The position numbers and the translations under genes were made by a program. Source: Varroa destructor (taxonomy: Eukaryota > Arthropoda > Arachnida > Mesostigmata > Varroidae). Taken from it: a stretch of DNA of 64,000 nt. Location: NCBI RefSeq assembly GCF_002443255.2, contig NW_019211455.1, positions 36,485,472 to 36,549,471 on the forward strand, in the 5' to 3' direction. How positions within the stretch are numbered: the first letter of the stretch is position 1; each line of letters opens with the position of its first letter. The notes under the pieces are model-generated. The model had not been told where the DNA came from. It searched no databases and worked only from the letters and a program-made list of their open reading frames with translations. Of this stretch, positions 57,001 to 64,000 are shown piece after piece.

Positions 57001-58916
57001 ATATTCCCAAATAAACTATATATGTCTAAAAAAAAATAGGTATCTATTACGATACTGACCTATTAAAATTGACTTATTCATTGGTCACGTTTCCCTCTAT
57101 GAGCCTTAACCAATCTTTCATTAGTATTCGCATGCAGTTACGAAAGCGGGTGCAAATGGAATCTATAGTGTGCACTTTGTCCTTAAGAACAACGCACCCG
57201 TTTGCATACACTTTACAAATTGCATTTGTTCTACTACAGCACCGAAGTGGCCGAACAACTATAAAACACCCGTACTTCATCCGTAAAAACTCAAATATAC
57301 TATTTTGATGACCTCGACAGATGGACGCCTTTTACACTCAGTACCGTTTTCCTACAATATACTACTTACTTCATGCGCTTTATATAAAAAGGCAATGAGA
57401 GAGAACAGCGTGAAATACAGCCAAACACCTACATCAAGACTGAACTATAATAATAATACGACAGATCGAAAGCTGACTCTTTTAGCTTAGGCAAAAAGCA
57501 GTTACACATATGTTTGAAACAACAGTTTCCATACCAGCTAAGTAGAATGTTTGACAAGCTGCATTTTACAGTGTGATATTGTCGCAGATACCATAAAGCA
57601 ACTTTCCGTATAGCTAGCCCGTTCTTTCTTAAACCACGTGTTTGTTTTCGAGTCTATCAAAGATAGAATTTGTCATAGAATTCATATTTCTGTGGGAAAA
57701 AATAGGCATATGTCAAAGTTAGAAGATTTCGTCTTTTTCAATCGAATGAGCTCGGATTGCGGAAAAATTGGCCTATGAATTTTCCAGACAGATGTACTTT
57801 TTGTCGTTGCGCCTCCCGGCAGTTCTTCCGTATGTAGCGGAATCAACACAGAAAACAAATTGGCGCACTGAAGGCTGCTTTGGCTTAGCATATGTTTGCT
57901 TCGTAAAAATAAATGCCATGTCAAACACTATTTCTGTGTTACAAAGTTCTGCTTTGACTATTACAATTCATCTGTGCACCTTGCCAAGGCCGGTTTGAAC
58001 AAAAAAGCCGATAAATGCGTTTGTCGTTTGAACGTTCAAGTTGTTTCCATCAGACGCGTGTTGTTATTCGCGTACCGAAGCTGTTATCCGGTCCTCGAAT
58101 TTACGTATATTGCATATTAGCATAAAATTCCGTGCACCCTAAATCTGTATATCCCTTCTTAACCACATGCGTATTGCTTTATTGGGAGTGATTTTTATCA
58201 AAACTACTTTTAAAAAATAAGATATGGAAATATGGAAATAACAATAAAAATAATATGGAAATAGACTAGATTAACCAACAAGTATCTATATAGAATTTTC
58301 CACTTTTTTGGTATAATCTTTCGCGAAAAACATTTACTTATAATTCAGCTTACGTTTTTAAATTAACTTGAATGAAAATTGGTTATTGTTTACAGCCCCT
58401 TCAAGATCGTCTGAACTATAGAAGCGTAAGGATTTCCGTTATCTAGGCTTCCTGATGACATGGGTATTAGTTCATGAACGCGGCCTTTGCGGATCTGACG
58501 GGAAATAGTAGACGAAACGTGTTGATTGCGGCTTCTCGTCCGATTCGACGACTTCGGCCGTCACTGATATTACCACAGACCCAGCGACCATATACGCGAT
58601 CATTTCTACTGCCTGACATTCTAACACAGACTTGAACGTAGGAGATGAAATTTTAGCAATCTGATCTTTTAGGATGCTCGGTATTTACGCCAGTTGCCTC
58701 ACAATGAATACAATTGACCATAGCTGTCTTAGTACATTCCAGTTATGTCGCTGGTATATGATACAGTACAATGTAAAAAGCCTACGGTCTTGTTGTTCAC
58801 CGCTTTGTTGCTATTCGGCTCAGATTTTGAAAACCAACATTTAGAAACCCCAATACCAATTCTAATAAAGTATATATAATAATAATATATATATATTTAT
58901 TTATATATATAATATT

Positions 58917-59016
58917 NNNNNNNNNNNNNNNNNNNNNNNNNNNNNNNNNNNNNNNNNNNNNNNNNNNNNNNNNNNNNNNNNNNNNNNNNNNNNNNNNNNN
59001 NNNNNNNNNNNNNNNN
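58917..59016. other. Assembly gap (100 N)
   Basis: Exactly 100 N flanked on both sides by nearly pure A/T sequence (TATATAAT-type). The round number suggests a gap of unknown size; the missing bases are probably AT repeat. Confidence 0.97.
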
Positions 59017-62000
59017 ATATAATAACATATATTATTATATATAAAATAATATATAATATAATAAAAAATAAATAAATAATAAAGCGGATCGATCATGAAG
59101 TACCATCAGACATTGTTGCCAATGTACTGGACAAGTATAGTAGGCGTGTTACGGATTCATCCGACTTTTTTAGATAATATCTATTTAGTTGCATAGATTA
59201 TTATAAACCGTCTGCCCAGAAAAGGTCGAAAAATATAGAGAACACAGGTTACCCGGAGTGACAATCGAGAACGTCATAGTGAGCACATATGACCACGGAT
59301 GTGGTCATAGATAAATGACCACAAATATCGGTCTTAAATCTTCTAGAAAGCTTTTTTGGATTCGCTTCTGGTGATCTTACACCGATCTATCCTGGATAGT
59401 TTCTTGCGTAATAGGCTCACTCCAAATTTGAGTAAATTAGGTAACTGCGCAACTGATTCTGTCCGTAGACTCGTGGTCGCTATCGCATAAGCTCGATTCT
59501 CCCTTTAGAGCAACTCGACTTCAAGCGTCAAAATAAATGTAAACTATAAAATAAAAAAAAAAGGCGTAAAATATTTGGATTTGAAAATAGAGCTAATTTG
59601 AAAACTCTTTTTAAAAAAAAAGTATTAGATAACCGTTTTACAATCCGCCCATCATCTCGACAGTGTAGTGGCAAATTTCAAGGGCATTTGGATGATAGCA
59701 ATTATTGTGTGATTAAAGTTCTTGACAATTGCAAACGCACCCTAATTAGGAACAAAAGAAATTTGCTAAATTGTCGAAAGAGATTCGTTAAGAAATTTTA
59801 TTTTATTTAATATCGATAACTATAAAGACAATCCGCTTTCATTGCCGGATCTCGATGCAAGGGGCTCGCTGAATATTTGGCATGCTTTATGCGAAAATTG
59901 CCTGTAAATTCATTCGCAAAAATTGTTACATTTACAGTGTCAGCCGAAAAAATCCGTAAGCCAAAGTCTCACGTAATAGAAAAATGAACAGCAAGAGATG
60001 ATTTCTATACGTTTATTATCACGCCATTATGGCCTGGAGTTGATCGAAGGACCCAAACTGGCCGTAACATTAATACGTTTTTACACTCCTAGTACGCTGC
60101 ACACATGCTTACATAATTATGTAGATGCGCTAGTTACACACTGTCACAAACAGCTATATGTCAAAGGAAATGGTACCGATGGGAGAACCCTTGCGTCTTC
60201 ATTCCGAGTCTCAAAGGTAACGGGGCTCTCTCTGATACTGTTGCTAGCCATCCAGAATCAACGCATTCGAATCATGGTTTGAGATCAAAAGGGAAAGCGC
60301 CGGTATAACGAAAAATTGGTTTGAGATTGCAGGAAGTTAGCCAAAGGGGACAAATATTTTGCCTAGGAGCGATTTCCAAGCTAATAAAATTTTTTGTTGT
60401 TGTTTATTCAATAGAAATCAAAACCCGACTCGTGTTTTGAGTTTAGATAGAAAGTTGAACTTGTGAAAGAAGGATGCACCAGATTTAGAGTTTATCGTTG
60501 ACTATACAATCTATATTTGCCGCTGCTGGACTCCTGCCACTGTAGGAAGCCAAATAAAAGGTACTCAAAGCCGTAAAAACGGGGAAGCCTTTCAGCAACT
60601 GATCATTGAGTAAATATGTTAAGCAGCATTTCTTTTCTAAAGCAGCTAGATTGGAATCAGCTGTCGATGTGTTCATTAAATTTACGGTGCAGCTTCCCTA
60701 ATGTATAAGATGCAAATGTGCAGGCCTTATATTTTGTCTGGGCAATCGATTTGCTTCCCTAAAAAGTGATTCCAAATTGTTTAGGCACAACCTTAATAGT
60801 TTGAGAGCTGTGCCTAAGAAGAGGAGATTTGGCTTCAGTTCAGCTTTTTGAGTGTATCTTATACATTTCATCTCATGTAGTGTGATGATATAGAAAGACC
60901 TACTTAAACACACTGATCATAAACTTGATCAGAACGTTCCGAGTCTCGCACGTTTTCACGCGATGTGGCTTAACGGGCAAGTTCGAGCGCGGGGCTACCG
61001 TGACCATTCTTTGGGAAGCTTCTGCGTTGCTGCTTCCACTAAACCTTCTTATAGACTTTCTCGCATTGTTAGAACTCCTTGCGTTCGATACCACATCGTT
61101 ATATCAAAAGTCTTTAAATCAACAAGAGTAAACGGCTACAAAGTATAGCCGGAAAGACCTTCCGTGCGTTTACCTGACGATTGGTACATCGCGTTGATGC
61201 CAATCGGCGAAGGAAATATGGTCAATGTTCTATAAGCCTTACTATTTTCCAAAACGTGGTGGTGACGGTGTGGTCAACGGCTTTCCAGTTAACCCGCGAA
61301 ACGTACTTTTTTTTATTTGTTCGAAGATACTGCTAGATGACATCGGTCTAAAGCTGGAGTGAGCTTTTTAATTCTGCTAGTAGTATCTTGCTCTACTACA
61401 CGGACACTTACCGCACTACAGGATTGTCTTCTGCAACTAACCTTCTCTCATGCTAATGTCCTCAACCTCATGTTAAATATTAACCAATATTTTTGAAGAC
61501 ATACTAACAAAATTTGCGATCCACAGCTCAGTCATCCTGCGAAGTCTATGAAGCGTTGCTTCAGTTACGCCACGTAGTGCATCGAGAGGGATTTATGGGC
61601 AGACATGACTCAAGCCTGTATATTTTAGAATGACAAAACATTGGAAGATCAAAACAAAGAGCCCAGGAACTACTAAATAGGTACATTGTTTTCGTTGGCA
61701 CGAAACAAGGCAACCAATTATTCTAACACAAGCAGAGAATCACAGTAAAGGCTGAAGCTTTACAAAATCACTTGGGCACTTCAAAGATTGCGTTACATCA
61801 AATATAGGCAAATAACTAATAACTAGTACAATAAATTAGTACTAAAGTTATTAGCACGTAGTAAAATAGCACTCGTATGATCACGCATTGTGTGAGAAAG
61901 GCTTTAAAATAGGTCTAGTGCCTAGTTCTATGACTACTCAAAACACGCGAGCAGTTTATCCCTAAATCATATCCAGGTTGCAGATCGATCTGAGGATCTG

Positions 62001-62749
62001 AGAACGTAGCTGTATCTCTAAAGCGAGTTGGTATATTATTTTATATACTGCTGCATCAAAACAATTGAATGATTACTATTATATGTAAAGAAAATAGTAA
62101 ATAGAAAAAAGATTGGAACAGTACATGGCTAACATTAAGACATGGTCGAGCTGTTTTATAGGTGAACCAATTCGTTGCGCAAAAGATTCGATGGACAACG
62201 CTTCGTATGCAAGATCCCTACTTCTCTCTAGAATCGCCTACAGGATTATGTAAAACCCAGCCGAGCGTCTCATCTATCTGAACGACCCAACCGCAACGTC
62301 CCAATTAATGGCACTACCTTTCCGACACTCAAATTAGCCACCACTATAAGCCATGATCTCATTAACAGTTCATACGCATTAATAAACTGTCGGTAGGCAT
62401 AGCTTATCTTAGATAAAACCGTTGTCTCAGTTATCAGTAGTGTTTCGCATATAATCAGGTTTTTGACGAGACTAGAATGGCATTCAATGACGAAATCACG
62501 AACCGAATCAGCCATGAGGTGTTTTCAGATAAACTGCGGGGAATATAATAGGGAAGAAGGAAAAGGCCTTTAAGTCAAAAGAGCTCACGCGCAAGTTTTA
62601 AGCGAAAGTTGACCTGTCACTACTGCCTTTTATGCGTTTTGAATAATGTGCTGCGCTCTCATAATCATTCGGTTGCAATGCCAAATTATACCGTCGCCGA
62701 TCCAAGCAAATCGCTTGCACCAAAGGCCAAACATCAAAGAGGTCACTTC

Positions 62750-62761
62750 TTTATTTTTATT
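62750..62761 (-). other. Candidate polyadenylation signal for the right-edge gene
   Basis: Two adjacent AATAAA hexamers on the minus strand, about 300 bases after the stop of the 63054-63311 exon. Confidence 0.35.
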
Positions 62762-63053
62762 TGCAAACGTCAGCCGAAATAACGGCAAAATATGAGCACA
62801 AATACAGTGCAGAAGTAGACCACAAAAAATTTCCCTCTCACCGCACTCTTTTAAGAGTAATTGCTGCTTCCGAATGAGCTATGATGATGCTATATAAACA
62901 TACATATATATTCGCGACGCATCTACTCAGTCATTATAAATATGTAGCGTTTTTCGTTTAGAACTTGAACATTACCTGTGTTCTGCATGTTACGCGGTTC
63001 AAAGTAACAGCTGCGTTCGGAAACAAGTTTTGGCGCCGTTTCTCCAGAATATA

Positions 63054-63311
63054 CTACAATGTCTGCACACAGAGATCGCCTGTTTTGTGTTGACTCGCGG
63101 CAATGAGCTCTCTTAGTGATTGTCCGCGTCGCAGATAATGTAAGGCTCTATCGGAGGCGAGCCATTTCTGGGATTGGTCGTTATGTAAGAAACCATTAGG
63201 TCTCGACCCACTATTACTTCGCAGGCATCGACCCGTTCGAACGGAACTGCCGGACACCTTGTGAAGGCTTTCGGCTTTCGGGGGGTAGGTTACGGAAAGT
63301 TCATACGATAC
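63054..63311 (-). CDS. Unrecognised gene, candidate last exon
   Basis: Open frame of 85 residues plus TAG, preceded by a CTACAG acceptor (63312-63317 on the minus strand) in phase 0, the phase left by the neighbouring exon. It reads VSYELSVTYPPKAESLHKVS, then SSVRTGRCLRSNSGSRPNGF, and ends HKTGDLCVQTL. It is basic and hydrophilic with no membrane segment. No family recognised. The acceptor lacks a strong pyrimidine tract, so the join is tentative. Confidence 0.35.
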   Translation of the reverse strand, partial: VSYELSVTYPPKAESLHKVSGSSVRTGRCLRSNSGSRPNGFLHNDQSQKWLASDRALHYLRRGQSLRELIAASQHKTGDLCVQTL

Positions 63312-63553
63312 CTGTAGTATCACAGACATAATCTCGACTCATAGCGAGTAGGTGATTATGTAGGCCGCATGCTCTACTTTCTGAATACTGAACCGCTTTT
63401 TAATCAACAAAATGTAAAATACAAGGCCGAATTACGTTATTAAAAGGTTTCAACAATGCAATGGCACATATTAAGAATGTTTTCCTGTAGATAAAATGCA
63501 TATTTGCTAATTTCCTTAAGGTATATGAAAAGACTTGGGATATACTTAATTAC

Positions 63554-63932
63554 CTTAGCTGCGCGCTCAGATAATGCTGTCCAGTCATCCGTCGAAATGT
63601 GGTCATTCACTGGTGCCACGGCGTTGACCGTCATACCAGTATCTATACTTTCAGTTTTCATACTTGTCGTTGGAAATACGGTCTGAGTCTCTGATGGTTC
63701 AAGTCCAGCCACGCGGTCCACCGAAATGGGCAATACGGCTTTTATGCTTGTATCGCTCAAGAATCTTGCATGCACAGTATATTGTCTTGTCGGTACGGTA
63801 ACATTTATCTCTGACGTTTTTAGTTTACTTTGGCCAACTCTTCCCAAAGCTATGTCAGGCCAACTTTTCGTTGCTCGAAGTGGTGAATGCGGCAACCGGC
63901 CCTCTACGATCGGTACCAATGACTTACCGTCT
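63554..63932 (-). CDS. Unrecognised gene, candidate internal exon
   Basis: The frame stays open for 126 codons between a TATGCAG acceptor (exon start 63932; 63930 also possible) and an AAG-GTAATT donor after 63554. It reads DGKSLVPIVEGRLPHSPLRA, then KSWPDIALGRVGQSKLKTSE, later TESIDTGMTVNAVAPVNDHI and STDDWTALSERAAK. It is rich in Ser, Thr and Val, hydrophilic, and probably disordered. Codon composition is more balanced than in the flanking AT-rich DNA. It needs an upstream exon beyond the window. No family recognised. Confidence 0.45.
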
Positions 63933-64000
63933 CTGCATAAAAATATGTGAGCTAACGTTTTAATAAAAAAAAGAATATTAACCTGAAATAGTTTCAGAAT

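Larger units (their letters stand above)
51260..62740. other. Intergenic, no recognisable gene
   Basis: About 11 kb of mostly AT-rich sequence with short open frames only. The frames at 54612-54797, 55617-55844 and 56230-56567 have some protein-like composition but no motif I can name; decayed transposon sequence is the likeliest source. It contains the assembly gap and a few palindromes. Confidence 0.5.

Overview
The window is animal nuclear DNA: AT-rich, with long introns, GT/AG splice sites, microsatellites, decayed transposons and one 100-base run of N. The two recognisable genes are metazoan families, and the transposon relics (mariner, Tc1-like, a LINE with an AP-endonuclease) suit an arthropod. 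A mite or tick would fit the compact exon sizes and base composition, but that is an unproven inference. Nothing bacterial, viral or CRISPR-like was seen.

Left edge, minus strand (1-804): two exons of an organic anion transporting polypeptide gene (Oatp/SLCO). The first carries the N-terminus and first membrane segment. The second carries the RGHRPRW block and runs out of the window. The intron between them holds a near-palindromic hairpin with 23-bp perfect arms.

0.8-23.7 kb: a large intergenic space with no convincing host gene. It holds a decayed LINE on the minus strand (about 8.0-10.0 kb), a decayed mariner on the plus strand (about 13.7-14.3 kb), a GC-rich island (about 15.8-16.8 kb), microsatellites and a TTAA palindrome.

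23.7-51.2 kb, plus strand: the main content, a full-length homologue of GRIP (glutamate receptor interacting protein), a scaffold with seven PDZ domains. I built 14 coding exons (24783-50720) from splice sites and homology. Every junction keeps phase, and the model reads 1297 codons without an internal stop. Intron 1 is about 11 kb and holds a Tc1-like relic. Intron 2 holds a coding-like open frame that the model does not use. Intron 13 holds a tRNA-like (SINE-type) sequence. An AATAAA lies about 480 bases after the stop.

51.2-62.9 kb: intergenic, AT-rich, with the assembly gap and short palindromes; no recognisable gene.

Right edge, minus strand (63054-63932): two in-phase exon-like open frames that look like the 3' end of an unrecognised gene.

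Oatp and GRIP are divergently transcribed with about 23 kb between them. The sequence shows no functional link between transporter and scaffold. I did not find a new multi-gene system. The best leads are the unused open frame in GRIP intron 2, the right-edge gene, and the hairpin in the Oatp intron.
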